Positions 16,705 to 25,928 of a DNA stretch of 64,000 nucleotides are shown one piece after another (within the stretch, counting starts at the first letter, position 1; each line of letters starts with the position of its first letter). The stretch is taken from contig JAEYLX010000049.1 in assembly GCA_023407575.1 (NCBI GenBank), forward strand, positions 62,001-126,000. The letters are read 5' to 3'. A model generated the notes under the pieces. That model saw only the letters and a list, made by a program, of their open reading frames with translations, did no database searches and was not told where the DNA came from. Source of the stretch: Bacillota bacterium. Lineage in GTDB: Bacteria > Bacillota > Clostridia > Lachnospirales > Lachnospiraceae. The position numbers and the translations under genes are program-made.

Positions 16705-19152
16705 TTATTTTGCCTGTAATACCATTTCGTTGTCAAGATATTCTACACGAACGGTATCTCCCTCTTTGATTGTACCTGCAAGGATAGCTTCTGCCAACTT
16801 ATCTTCAATATTTGTCTGAATTGCTCTGCGAAGAGGTCTAGCACCGTATTTTGGATCAAAGCCCACCTCTGCAAGATGATCTGTCACTGTATCAGAAGCT
16901 TCAATTCCAATATTCATCTGTGTCTTACTACGTTTTGCAATAGTAGCGACCATGATAGAAACAATGCTCTTAATATTTTCCTTGGTTAAGGAGTGGAATA
17001 CAATAATCTCATCAATACGGTTAATAAACTCTGGTTTAAAAATTCTTTTCACCTCATCCATAACCCCTTCTTTCATTTTCTTGTAATCTTCTTTTTCATC
17101 AATTACAGAAGCAAAACCAAGACGTTTTGGAGCAATAATATTCTGTGCTCCAGCATTGGAGGTCATAATAATAATCGTATTTTTAAAGCTAACCTTTCTT
17201 CCTTGTGCATCGGTAATATGCCCATCATCCAATACCTGTAAGAGAATATTAAATACATCTGGATGTGCTTTTTCTATCTCATCAAATAAGATAACAGAGT
17301 AAGGATTCTGTCTTACCTTCTCACTTAACTGACCACCTTCATCATATCCAACATATCCTGGAGGAGAACCAATTAATTTGCTGACACTATGCTTCTCCAT
17401 ATATTCGGACATATCAACACGAATAATGGAATTCTCACTGCCAAACATTGCTTCCGCCAAGGCCTTGGAAAGTTCTGTCTTGCCAACACCAGTTGGCCCT
17501 AAGAATAAGAAGGAACCAATTGGACGATTAGGATCTTTTAATCCAACACGGCCACGTCGAATTGCTTTTGCAACTGCTCCCACCGCTTCTTCTTGACCAA
17601 CTACACGGTTATGAAGAATACTTTCAAGATTTTGAAGACGCTCTGTCTCTTCCTCTGCAAGCTTCTTCACAGGGATTTTCGTCCAGCTTGCAACGATTTC
17701 AGCAATTTCATTATCACTGACTACTAATTGCTTCTCCAGCTTTTCTTTCTCTTCGGAAAGCTTACGCTTTTCTAATTGCTCCTGCATTGCTTCCTGTTGT
17801 TTCTTTATCTCACCAGCTTTTTCATAAGCCTCTTCTTTAATTGCTTTTTCTTTGTTATCCTCAAGTCGTTTGATTTCCTGCTCCATATCTTTAATTTCCG
17901 GAGAAGAGGTATAAGTGCTTAGGCGTACTTTAGATGCCGCTTCATCCATTAAGTCTATGGCTTTGTCTGGCAAGTAACGATCGTTAATATATCTGCTGGA
18001 TAATTTAACTGCTGCCTCAATTGCGCTATCTGTAATGCGAACTTGATGATGTGCCTCATATTTATCACGTAAACCAAATAAAATTTGAATTGCCTCATCT
18101 TCAGAAGGTTCTTCCACTACTACTGGCTGAAATCTTCTTTCAAGCGCAGCATCCTTTTCAATATATTTACGATATTCTTCTCTTGTGGTTGCACCGATTA
18201 TTTGAAGCTCACCTCTTGCTAAGGAAGGCTTTAAAATATTTGATGCATCAATTGCACCTTCGGCTCCACCAGCACCAATAATTGTATGGATTTCGTCGAT
18301 AAACAATAATACGCTTCCATCTGCAATTACTTCACTGATTACCTTCTTAATTCTTTCTTCAAATTCACCACGATATTTACTGCCTGCCACCATTCCTGAT
18401 AAGTCAAGGGTTACTACACGCTTTTCTTTTATTGTATCCGGTATATTACCTTCTACTATTTTTAACGCGAGTCCTTCTGCAATGGCAGTTTTACCAACAC
18501 CTGGCTCTCCAACAAGACAAGGATTATTCTTGGTTCTACGGCTAAGAATTTGAACAACTCTTTGAATCTCATTTTCTCTTCCGATAACCGGATCAAGCTT
18601 TCCTTCTCTTGCATATTCCGTAAGGTCTCTGCTATATTGATCCAGGGTTGGTGTTGCACTGGTCTTCCCCTTTTGTTTGCCTTTCGCTGCTGTGTACTCG
18701 TTCTTTGCAGCATTAATGTCCACACCAGAAGCTGCAAGAATGTCGAAGTATACCTTCTGTACATTCACCCCAAGAGTGTTCAGTAATCTTACAGCAATAC
18801 AATCTGATTCCTTGATTAGTGAAATCAAAATATGTTCTGTTCCTACCAATTGAGCCTTAAATTTGGCTGCTTCTTTATGGCTTTGATCCAAAATTCGCTT
18901 GGACCTTGGTGTAAAGGTTCCTGCATCCATGATTTCAACACCATTACTTGGTGCTATTAATTGATTTACAAGTTCTAAAACTTTATCGGTGGTAACACCA
19001 TTCTCTTCTAATATTTTCGAAGCAACACCCTCTACCTCTAATAACCCTATAAGCAGGTGCTCAGTTCCGATATAATTATGGGATAAGCGAAACGCTACTT
19101 CCCTAGCCACATTAATAGCTTTTTTCGCATTTTCTGTGAGTTTTTCATTCAT
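16705..19152 (-). CDS. clpC: ATP-dependent Clp protease ATP-binding subunit ClpC
   Basis: The product is 815 residues from the ATG at 19152, chosen because GGAGG lies 8 nt before it; an ATG five codons upstream overlaps that site. Domains in order: double Clp-N repeat (1-145), AAA-1 with GEPGVGKTA (about 210), a coiled-coil M-domain with a UVR motif (KEEAYEKAGEIKKQQEAM, about 425), AAA-2 with GPTGVGKTE (about 545) and the C-terminal D2-small domain. ClpC unfolds substrates for ClpP; in Firmicutes McsB-phosphorylated arginines mark these substrates. mcsB and mcsA are the genes immediately upstream. Confidence 0.97.
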   Translation of the reverse strand: MNEKLTENAKKAINVAREVAFRLSHNYIGTEHLLIGLLEVEGVASKILEENGVTTDKVLELVNQLIAPSNGVEIMDAGTFTPRSKRILDQSHKEAAKFKAQLVGTEHILISLIKESDCIAVRLLNTLGVNVQKVYFDILAASGVDINAAKNEYTAAKGKQKGKTSATPTLDQYSRDLTEYAREGKLDPVIGRENEIQRVVQILSRRTKNNPCLVGEPGVGKTAIAEGLALKIVEGNIPDTIKEKRVVTLDLSGMVAGSKYRGEFEERIKKVISEVIADGSVLLFIDEIHTIIGAGGAEGAIDASNILKPSLARGELQIIGATTREEYRKYIEKDAALERRFQPVVVEEPSEDEAIQILFGLRDKYEAHHQVRITDSAIEAAVKLSSRYINDRYLPDKAIDLMDEAASKVRLSTYTSSPEIKDMEQEIKRLEDNKEKAIKEEAYEKAGEIKKQQEAMQEQLEKRKLSEEKEKLEKQLVVSDNEIAEIVASWTKIPVKKLAEEETERLQNLESILHNRVVGQEEAVGAVAKAIRRGRVGLKDPNRPIGSFLFLGPTGVGKTELSKALAEAMFGSENSIIRVDMSEYMEKHSVSKLIGSPPGYVGYDEGGQLSEKVRQNPYSVILFDEIEKAHPDVFNILLQVLDDGHITDAQGRKVSFKNTIIIMTSNAGAQNIIAPKRLGFASVIDEKEDYKKMKEGVMDEVKRIFKPEFINRIDEIIVFHSLTKENIKSIVSIMVATIAKRSKTQMNIGIEASDTVTDHLAEVGFDPKYGARPLRRAIQTNIEDKLAEAILAGTIKEGDTVRVEYLDNEMVLQAK

Positions 19153-19178
19153 CTTTATGTCCTCCATTCTACCATTTT

Positions 19179-20213
19179 CTAAATAATTGTAGGCAATTCT
19201 TTTCTTATATATTCAGCTCTCGCTTGATCTCTGGTTAAACTCCCAACATTTTTACCTAAGGTCCATTGAAGACTGCCGGGTTGAACCCCCATCATAAGTT
19301 TATGAATATTAATGTCCCTATCAAAGGTAACCAATCCGCAATCCATTCCAAACTTAATCTGTGAAAGCAGTGTCATCGCATCATCTGAGGAGATTTGCCT
19401 TGCATACTTTAATATTCCATAGGTTCGATATACCTGATCTTCAATTTCATCAGCATTTACCGACATCATATATTCTCGGCGTTTACGTTCCTGCTTTACT
19501 ACCTGAAATACAATACGCTTCAAATTCTCGATTGTTTCTGCCTCTGAAATCCCCATCGTCTTTTGATTCGATATTTGATAAATACTTCCTAAACTCTTGG
19601 TACCTTCCCCGTAAATTCCGCGGATGGTTACCCCATACTTAGCTACCTCTTCAATTAGTTTCTGAATCATTCTTGCGGCACTAAGTGCTGGTAAAAACAC
19701 CATACAGGAGGCACGTAGCCCTGTTCCTGAATTTGTTGGACACGAGGTTAAATATCCGTATTTTTCATCATAAGCAAAATTGAGTTTTTCACAAGCAATA
19801 TCATCAATACGATCTGCTTCACTATAGGCTTTCTCTAAATTTAATCCACCCATAATCGCTTGAATTCTTACATGATCTTCCTCATTAATCATAATACTGT
19901 CAGTCTCATCATCTGATAGAATGAGTCCTGTTGTCTGTTCCTTTTCAGCCAAAAGAGGACTAACAATATGTCGCTCCACCATAGCTGTTTTATCAATATC
20001 GTTCAGTGTTTTAATATTGCAGGCGTAAAATCTTCTGTTTTCTTTCTCAGACAGAATTGGAGCAATGGCTTTTACCTCTTCCACCAGCTCTTCCGCTTGT
20101 TGCTCTGATATTTTTGACGAAAAAGGATAGGTTTTAAGGTTTCTTGCAAGCCTTATGCGACTGGAAATTACTACATCACTGTCTGGTACATTCTGTTCAT
20201 ACCATTTAAGCAT
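19179..20213 (-). CDS. mcsB: Protein arginine kinase McsB
   Basis: The 344-residue protein matches ATP:guanido phosphotransferases. It has the family start DVVISSRIRLARN (about residues 14-26), the catalytic loop LTSCPTNSGTGLRASCMVFLP (about 155-175, with the reactive Cys in CPTN) and the RIRGIYGEGT-like segment. McsB phosphorylates arginines on misfolded proteins and repressors, marking them for ClpC-ClpP. It overlaps mcsA by 8 bp and ends 26 bp before clpC. Confidence 0.96.
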   Translation of the reverse strand: MLKWYEQNVPDSDVVISSRIRLARNLKTYPFSSKISEQQAEELVEEVKAIAPILSEKENRRFYACNIKTLNDIDKTAMVERHIVSPLLAEKEQTTGLILSDDETDSIMINEEDHVRIQAIMGGLNLEKAYSEADRIDDIACEKLNFAYDEKYGYLTSCPTNSGTGLRASCMVFLPALSAARMIQKLIEEVAKYGVTIRGIYGEGTKSLGSIYQISNQKTMGISEAETIENLKRIVFQVVKQERKRREYMMSVNADEIEDQVYRTYGILKYARQISSDDAMTLLSQIKFGMDCGLVTFDRDINIHKLMMGVQPGSLQWTLGKNVGSLTRDQARAEYIRKELPTII

Positions 20214-20754
20214 TGCTTGCCTCCTCCTGCTTCATTAGCTTTATTAAATCTCGAAGTCTTGCTGCTTCTTCAAACTCTTCCTTCTCAATTGCTTCTTGAA
20301 GGTTTAAAGTAAGTTTATCTATTTCCGAAATGCCCTTTACCACTTTCGCTGTTTCTGCAGCAGTAAACCCACGTGGTTTCTTTCCAACATGTTGTTCTGC
20401 ACCTTGTATTCCCTTAAAGGTTTTTCCAAGCTGTGAATGAAAGTTATTATAACAATCGGCACAGCCAAAGCGTCCCTTTTGAACAAATTCGTCATAGGTA
20501 GTATTGCAACTGGAACATGTAATGGTAGGCTTTGCTTCACCTGTTCTCTTCTTATCGTAGGTATTGTAATTATCAAGTAAGGTAGACAACAGGTCACCTA
20601 ATGTTAATTCACTATTCATAATTGGTTTTTCCATTTGGAAAGAGGTGTAATCGGTAGCGCACTCCTCACATAAATGCTGTTCTTTCTTTAATCCGTTCAC
20701 TATCTCAGTATACAAAATTTTAGCATCCTTCTTCTGACATCTATCACATAACAT
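20206..20754 (-). CDS. mcsA: McsA, zinc-binding activator of McsB
   Basis: The 182 residues contain CxxC pairs (LCDRC at the start, LCEECA, CSSCNTTY, GCADCYNNF) that bind zinc, and a C-terminal UVR motif (LQEAIEKEEFEEAARLRDLI, about 152-171) that contacts McsB or ClpC. This is the standard McsA organisation. It is cotranscribed with the upstream GntR-type regulator (5-bp gap) and overlaps mcsB. Confidence 0.95.
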   Translation of the reverse strand: MLCDRCQKKDAKILYTEIVNGLKKEQHLCEECATDYTSFQMEKPIMNSELTLGDLLSTLLDNYNTYDKKRTGEAKPTITCSSCNTTYDEFVQKGRFGCADCYNNFHSQLGKTFKGIQGAEQHVGKKPRGFTAAETAKVVKGISEIDKLTLNLQEAIEKEEFEEAARLRDLIKLMKQEEASNA

Positions 20755-20759
20755 AGGTG

Positions 20760-21134
20760 TTACCCCCTTTCAAATTCACTAAAGATATCGTTGACAATTT
20801 GATGTGCCTCTTCACAATTAATATTCTTACAGAATGCCTTTGCTAACACAATCCGCAACTCATCACGCATCTCCTGAACCGCATATATTTTATTAATATC
20901 AACAGCAACCACTGCACCCTTTCTGCGATCAAGTTTTACGTATCCTTCTTGTTTTAAAATAGCGTATACCTTGTTCACAGTATGCATGTTAATTCCTATG
21001 AGTTCCGCTAAGTCTCTAACAGATGGAAGACACTCGCCTTCTTGGAGCTGTGATGTAGCAATTCCATAAATAATTTGATTTCTAAGCTGTATATAGATTG
21101 CTTCATCGCTATTAAAATCTATTTGCAAATACAT
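20760..21134 (-). CDS. GntR-family (YtrA-type) transcriptional regulator heading the mcsA-mcsB-clpC operon
   Basis: From the ATG at 21134 the product has 124 residues; a GTG nine bases upstream overlaps the AGAGGTG site and is unlikely. Residues about 1-75 form the winged-helix GntR domain (AIYIQLRNQIIYGIATSQLQ, LPSVRDLAELIGINMHTV, LDRRKGAVV). The C-terminal extension of about 45 residues is short, as in the YtrA subgroup that dimerises by two helices. In Bacillus the first gene of this operon is ctsR; here the position is taken by a different family. A palindrome overlapping the upstream -10 box suggests autoregulation of the whole operon. Confidence 0.88.
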   Translation of the reverse strand: MYLQIDFNSDEAIYIQLRNQIIYGIATSQLQEGECLPSVRDLAELIGINMHTVNKVYAILKQEGYVKLDRRKGAVVAVDINKIYAVQEMRDELRIVLAKAFCKNINCEEAHQIVNDIFSEFERG

Positions 21135-21282
21135 GAAAAACACCTCTTTGATTTCTATTGCGGCTTACAACAAACTTCAGTTGTACAGAAATATTGTTGT
21201 TATGCAAAAAAAGTACATTAGTTAAATAAAAGATACCAACATATAATATAAGCAAAAATAGCTCTACTTATTTCGTTATATC

Positions 21283-21322
21283 TGTTATATATTCAATATA
21301 ACAAATATACTATAAATGTCAA
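21283..21322 (-). promoter_or_regulatory. Promoter with overlapping palindromic operator for the stress operon
   Basis: On the minus strand TTGACA (21322-21317), 16 bp, then TATATT (21300-21295). The -10 lies inside a perfect palindrome tgttatat-n5-atataaca at 21283-21303. A bound dimer would block RNA polymerase. The leader to the regulator start is about 150 nt. No CtsR-type GGTCAAA heptamer repeat is seen. Confidence 0.75.
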
Positions 21323-21373
21323 TACCTTTTATTTTAATGTACTTTTTCTATCAATTTAATTCATCTACAGTTA

Positions 21374-22597
21374 TTATCTTCTTCTTTTAAGCTTCAACCA
21401 AAAACGTACGCTTACAAATGCTAACGCACCACTGACTGCACATAAAATTGCAATAAAGATGGCTGCCTTGGTTAAATTATCATTATATTGTTTTTCTAAT
21501 TCAATCATCTTATCTGCATCCACACCATTATCAGTTTCTATTTTTTGTGTATCAGGATAATATCTAAGTAAAGTATTCTCAACTCTATCAAAACGATAAA
21601 AACTAGCTTCCTCTTTTTCATTCATTGCATATAGGAGTATAAAATCGCTTGCCGCATTATCCTTTGGAATATAAGCTGTAACTGTTGTACCTGCTAAAGT
21701 TATGCTGCTTACTTGATAACCCTCCGGTATTTGAACATCACTACCAGCTTCTATTAGCTTAAATCTTCCACTAATAACAATGTATTCTTCACCATCAATA
21801 CTCACAATTTCAACATCCTTTATTTCCCCTGATGGTGTTGGCTCCGGTGGTGTTGTTGGCGTTGCCTCTATTCCAGCTTTGTTAACATGAATAGTATATT
21901 TTATGACGTCTCCTGATTCTGCTACCACAGAAATAATAACATTATTTTTTCCTTCTTGAAACTTTTCATTGCCACCTATGGAGATCGTTGCTTTTTCATC
22001 TTCTGGCAATGCTGAAATAACTAATTCTTCTGTATCACTGTCGACATTAATATCATACTCCGTTATTCCGGAATCAAATTTGGGGGACAACACATAGGAA
22101 CTAATTTTTAAGGATTCTAGTTTCGCATTTGTTGAAGCAGTTGGTTGTGCCTTAATATTTATAGTGAGTGCGGAACTTGAGACTGACATCTCATTTCCAT
22201 TGGTGAATTCATAAATTGGTGTTCTTCCATCAAAGGAAAATTCACAATAGCCTGATTTAATTGCTTCAAATTCCATGGTGTATCTTCTTGTGTTATCTCC
22301 TTGGAGTACACCCATGTCAGAAATACTTAAAAGACCATCTCCACCACTAATTACGGATTCTCCTTCCTTAAATTGAAGAAGTTCTTTATCATATGCTAAA
22401 TATGCTTCGAAATCTCCAAAAAGTGTCTCCGAGTTTATATTAATATAAACAAATAAACTGTCACCTACGGTTACTTCTTTTGAGTCCGCGGTAATGGTTA
22501 CTTCAGCACTAGCCGCCTGACAAGTTGTAGTTGCAGCAAATGTACCTGCTAAAAAACAGAACATTGCTACTATGTACATTATCATTTTCTTTTTCAT
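21374..22597 (-). CDS. Surface protein with cohesin-like domain, cadherin-like beta-sandwich and C-terminal membrane anchor
   Basis: The 407-residue protein begins with a signal peptide (cleavage near TCQAAS). Residues about 30-150 resemble a cohesin domain (SAEVTITADSKEVTVGDSL, FEAYLAYDKELLQFKEG). Residues about 158-242 match the cadherin-like beta-sandwich family (LKISSYVLSPKFDSGITEYD, GDVIKYTIHV). A Thr/Pro linker and another beta region follow, and residues about 376-401 form a transmembrane helix ending in a basic tail KLKRRR. It would sit on the cell surface. Cohesins bind dockerin modules in cellulosomes, but no dockerin gene is seen here, so a scaffold role is only a possibility. Confidence 0.75.
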   Translation of the reverse strand: MKKKMIMYIVAMFCFLAGTFAATTTCQAASAEVTITADSKEVTVGDSLFVYININSETLFGDFEAYLAYDKELLQFKEGESVISGGDGLLSISDMGVLQGDNTRRYTMEFEAIKSGYCEFSFDGRTPIYEFTNGNEMSVSSSALTINIKAQPTASTNAKLESLKISSYVLSPKFDSGITEYDINVDSDTEELVISALPEDEKATISIGGNEKFQEGKNNVIISVVAESGDVIKYTIHVNKAGIEATPTTPPEPTPSGEIKDVEIVSIDGEEYIVISGRFKLIEAGSDVQIPEGYQVSSITLAGTTVTAYIPKDNAASDFILLYAMNEKEEASFYRFDRVENTLLRYYPDTQKIETDNGVDADKMIELEKQYNDNLTKAAIFIAILCAVSGALAFVSVRFWLKLKRRR

Positions 22598-22723
22598 GAT
22601 GTTTTATATTCCTTCTCTCTTAAAATCCGGCCATCAGGTAAATCCCTGTGGCCGGACTATTTGGTCCATTCCTTCAATGTTACAAGCCACATTACAATAT
22701 TCGTAATAGCTCAAACCTTTTTG

Positions 22724-25477
22724 CTAATCTCCTCGAGTAATTGTTACTTTATATACGACGACATCACCATTCTCAGCAGTAACAGGAATTAAGTATTCAT
22801 TTTTGCCTTTATTTACCTTAAGCGTTCCAGTTCCTGAAACTTTAGCCTTTGTACTAACTGTTGTTGCTGCAATTGTAATACTGTCAACTGTAGAATCAAC
22901 TACTATGGTGTAGTTAAAGGTTGCATAATTAAACGTAGGTGTCAATGCTAATTTTGCTCCTGTAGAATCCGTAACGTTTAATGTCTTCAGTCTATTATTC
23001 GGATTTAACATAGCTTTAGGTACATCGATCTTACTTGCCGGCATATTTAAGTACACCGGGATAGAAAATACAATTGCTTTATCCGTCATACCCGTGTAGG
23101 CAGTAAACATTTTCTTCCCTTCGGCATAAGGTGCTTCCACGTTGGTCATATATTGATGATAGTAGGTCGAATACGAAGTAACATTAAATTTTTGAAGATA
23201 AATTGTATTTTGTCCTTTACTAATATAACCATCGCCTATGAAAGTGGATCCTCCGACAATCGCATTATAAGGATTCGTCCAGGGAATCATGTAGGTTTTA
23301 TTTAGAGTTTCACTATTGGATCCGCTTTTTGCATAGGTTAACCCCTTCGCAATTGCACCACCACTGGCACTATCACTGGCTCCAATGTTATAGAAGTTAT
23401 AATATCCTTCGTAACCCGGATATTTACCAGTAACACTACCGCTCAAAGTAGTTGCTCCAGTAACAACCTCCTGTTTTACTCTGGATGCAAGGTGATATGG
23501 ACTTACTCCAGAATATTCTGCTGCCTTCACAAAGGTCTCAGCATATGTATATGTTTTCGTTTTTCCAGTTTCATCAACAAAGCTATAGGAGGTTTTGTAA
23601 AGTGCTGTCCCTTTTAGTATATTCTCTACGCCCTCTACTACCTGATATGATTTCTGGTAATTTAATAGCTCAAATTGAAAAATGTACTCCGGAGTCAAAA
23701 AATTCCTTGGGTCCATATAATAACCAATTGCTGCCTTAGAGGCTGTTACCCAGGAAGGTGCATCACGTACAGTAAATGTATCAGTGCCCCAGTTATAATC
23801 ACTTGTTGCAAAGGATTTCCATTCCAATGCCTTCGAATTGGGAAGTACATTCTTTCCTGGACCACTTTCGGCTGTTATAACATCATTCCAGTTTAAACCT
23901 GTTTGATATGTTTTAAAAACCCAGTTCGGATACTTTTCATGTAATTCTAAGAGTGGTGCTATGTAACTTTGAGGGAAGCCCTCTGCTAATAACTTATCTG
24001 TAAAACTAAGGTTGTCCGTATTGGTCGGAGGATTCTCTGTTGCGCTGTCCTCGTCGATGTAAATGTAAGCTACCTGAACATAACCTGTTTTAATTGTTCC
24101 ATTATTCCAAAAATCCACTTTGTAAAAACTCTCACCTGAAACTGTAGTTTTAGCTGATACGATTACTTCCTGTGAGGCCTGTAAGACAATTGGATTCGAT
24201 TTTTCATCATACATGAGACTCAAGCTATTAGTAGATACCTGAAACGCATTCAGATAATATGTATTACTCACATAGCCACGATAAAGTTTCGTTACCGTAT
24301 CTAAAACTTTAACTTCTACACCCTGCATATCATCTCCGGATATATTTGGTGAAGGTGTTATTACCGGTGTAGGTGTCGGGGCTTTTGTTGGTGTCTTCGT
24401 TGGTGTTGGCGTTACTGTTGGAGCTTTTGTAGGCGTCTTTGTTGGTGTTGGTGTTACGGTCGGTGCCTTTGTTGGCTCTTTCGTTGGTGTTGGTGTTACC
24501 GTTGGCGTCGGGGTTGGTGTCGTTACTGCTATCGTAGGTTTAAACTTTACTTTATTAGCTTCAACATACCCAACATATTTAACTCCTGATATGGTTCTTG
24601 ATACTTTTAACCACTTTACACCTGAACTGGTTGTTTCTGACCATAGGAGAATTTCTTGATTCTTCGCTATGCTGACTAGATTGCCAGTGGTTTTATACTT
24701 AACATATGCCGATGTACTTGAAGCCTTGGATTTCAGCATAAGTTTGGTCTCTGAAACCTTTGCTCTTATTCCTTTAGAACCATAAATAATCTTAATATAA
24801 TCGGTTGCCGCATATCCTGTTATCCATTTACCATTACTGGCAAACGTGATTGCGTACCATTCTGTTCCGTTTGTAGCCATTGTTTTATTAATAACTATAA
24901 CTGAAGCATTAATTGCCAGGGATGCCAGCTTATTGTAAGCAGTTCCCGGTCCAGTTCTAACATTTAAGGTCGTAGCAGTTACGTTTCCCTTTATTTTAAC
25001 TTCTTTTGCAATAACATTTGTTGCAGTATTCCCTGGTGCAGGAGTCACTGTAGGTGTTGGTTTCTCTGTAGGCTTGGGTGTTTCTGTTGGTGTTACTGTT
25101 GGTTTTACTGTAGGTGTTGGAGTAACAGTAGGCTTCACCGTTGGTGATGGGGTTGTGCCTGAACTAACCGTAACATACTGCTTATATACATACCCTTCTA
25201 CCGTCTTACCATTAAATTTTAATGTTACTTTATAAAAGTCTCCTTCGTCCCCAATTATCGAAACACTTTCACCTTTTATAAGGTATACATTTGTACCATT
25301 CAGCTGAACGATCGCTGCTGTTAAGGATGGCTCAGCTCGAACATTTAGTGTAGATGCTGTTACTGTCCCCGTTTGAGCTGCCATTACATGATTGCTGTTC
25401 CCAAATAATCCATACGGAATTATGAGTGCAGTTACCAAAAGAAAAATCATTGTCAACCTAAAATACTGTTTTCTCAT
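22724..25477 (-). CDS. Secreted SH3b/glucosaminidase cell-wall hydrolase
   Basis: The 917-residue product has a signal peptide (to about 34), SH3b repeats at about 36-105, 166-230, 235-312 and 385-475 (ASTLNVRAEPS and ATTLNVRTGPGTAYNKL are typical), and Thr-Pro-rich linkers at about 110-150 and 315-375 with repeated PTPTKTPTKAPTVT units. Residues about 495-800 carry a LytD-like glucosaminidase domain (FPQSYIAPLLELHEKYPNWVF, YSGVSPYHLASRVKQEV). A C-terminal cadherin-like beta-sandwich spans about 820-917. It should cleave the glycan strands of peptidoglycan. It is 126 bp upstream of the cohesin-like gene on the same strand and shares the beta-sandwich type with it. Confidence 0.85.
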   Translation of the reverse strand: MRKQYFRLTMIFLLVTALIIPYGLFGNSNHVMAAQTGTVTASTLNVRAEPSLTAAIVQLNGTNVYLIKGESVSIIGDEGDFYKVTLKFNGKTVEGYVYKQYVTVSSGTTPSPTVKPTVTPTPTVKPTVTPTETPKPTEKPTPTVTPAPGNTATNVIAKEVKIKGNVTATTLNVRTGPGTAYNKLASLAINASVIVINKTMATNGTEWYAITFASNGKWITGYAATDYIKIIYGSKGIRAKVSETKLMLKSKASSTSAYVKYKTTGNLVSIAKNQEILLWSETTSSGVKWLKVSRTISGVKYVGYVEANKVKFKPTIAVTTPTPTPTVTPTPTKEPTKAPTVTPTPTKTPTKAPTVTPTPTKTPTKAPTPTPVITPSPNISGDDMQGVEVKVLDTVTKLYRGYVSNTYYLNAFQVSTNSLSLMYDEKSNPIVLQASQEVIVSAKTTVSGESFYKVDFWNNGTIKTGYVQVAYIYIDEDSATENPPTNTDNLSFTDKLLAEGFPQSYIAPLLELHEKYPNWVFKTYQTGLNWNDVITAESGPGKNVLPNSKALEWKSFATSDYNWGTDTFTVRDAPSWVTASKAAIGYYMDPRNFLTPEYIFQFELLNYQKSYQVVEGVENILKGTALYKTSYSFVDETGKTKTYTYAETFVKAAEYSGVSPYHLASRVKQEVVTGATTLSGSVTGKYPGYEGYYNFYNIGASDSASGGAIAKGLTYAKSGSNSETLNKTYMIPWTNPYNAIVGGSTFIGDGYISKGQNTIYLQKFNVTSYSTYYHQYMTNVEAPYAEGKKMFTAYTGMTDKAIVFSIPVYLNMPASKIDVPKAMLNPNNRLKTLNVTDSTGAKLALTPTFNYATFNYTIVVDSTVDSITIAATTVSTKAKVSGTGTLKVNKGKNEYLIPVTAENGDVVVYKVTITRGD

Positions 25478-25928
25478 ACCATACCCCTTTCATTGAGTGA
25501 GCATTCGCTAAACCATGCATCAATGTTCCTTTTCGCCTATTACTCAGCTGAATTTGGAGTTGGACTTTATCAAGTCATGCATTGTAAGCAAGTTCCGTAT
25601 AATGATATCCATTGTACGAATTAACTATGGCACTTCTATGGCAATTGTGTGATTCTTTGTCTTATCTTCACTAATTATGTAGTTTTTAAGTTAATTATCA
25701 CCTTTTTGCATGAATATTATTTACAATTATCTACATATGCGTATGTGTATTGCTACCGTTAATATTAATCATATCCGTCTTTCCTTAGAGTGTAGTAATA
25801 TAAAGAAATATTTCAAAGACTTGGCGGAGAAAAGAGAAGAGGAATACCTTCCCCTAATGCACTGTTTGACATCTGTCTGTCAATCTGTGTGAGGGAAGGT
25901 GTTCCTCTTCTCTTTTCTCATTCATACA
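25478..25928. other. Intergenic region between purD and the wall hydrolase gene
   Basis: It holds the long inverted repeat at 25827-25919. The hydrolase promoter presumably lies nearer 25500-25700. A 60-codon reading frame near 25710 overlaps the hairpin and looks spurious. Confidence 0.6.
25827..25919. repeat. 27-bp inverted repeat with nested inner hairpin
   Basis: The arms 25827-25853 and 25893-25919 pair at 26 of 27 positions. The 39-nt loop contains TTGACA / TGTCAA, which can form a second stem. Neither strand shows a T tract after the stem, so it is not a standard intrinsic terminator although it lies just beyond the purD stop. Confidence 0.85.

Noticed and set aside
21144..21373. CtsR operator upstream of the stress operon
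   Set aside because: No tandem GGTCAAA-type heptamers on either strand; only the palindrome described is evident.
25710..25892. 60-codon plus-strand frame with an ATG
   Set aside because: It overlaps the long inverted repeat and has no good ribosome binding site or recognisable features.
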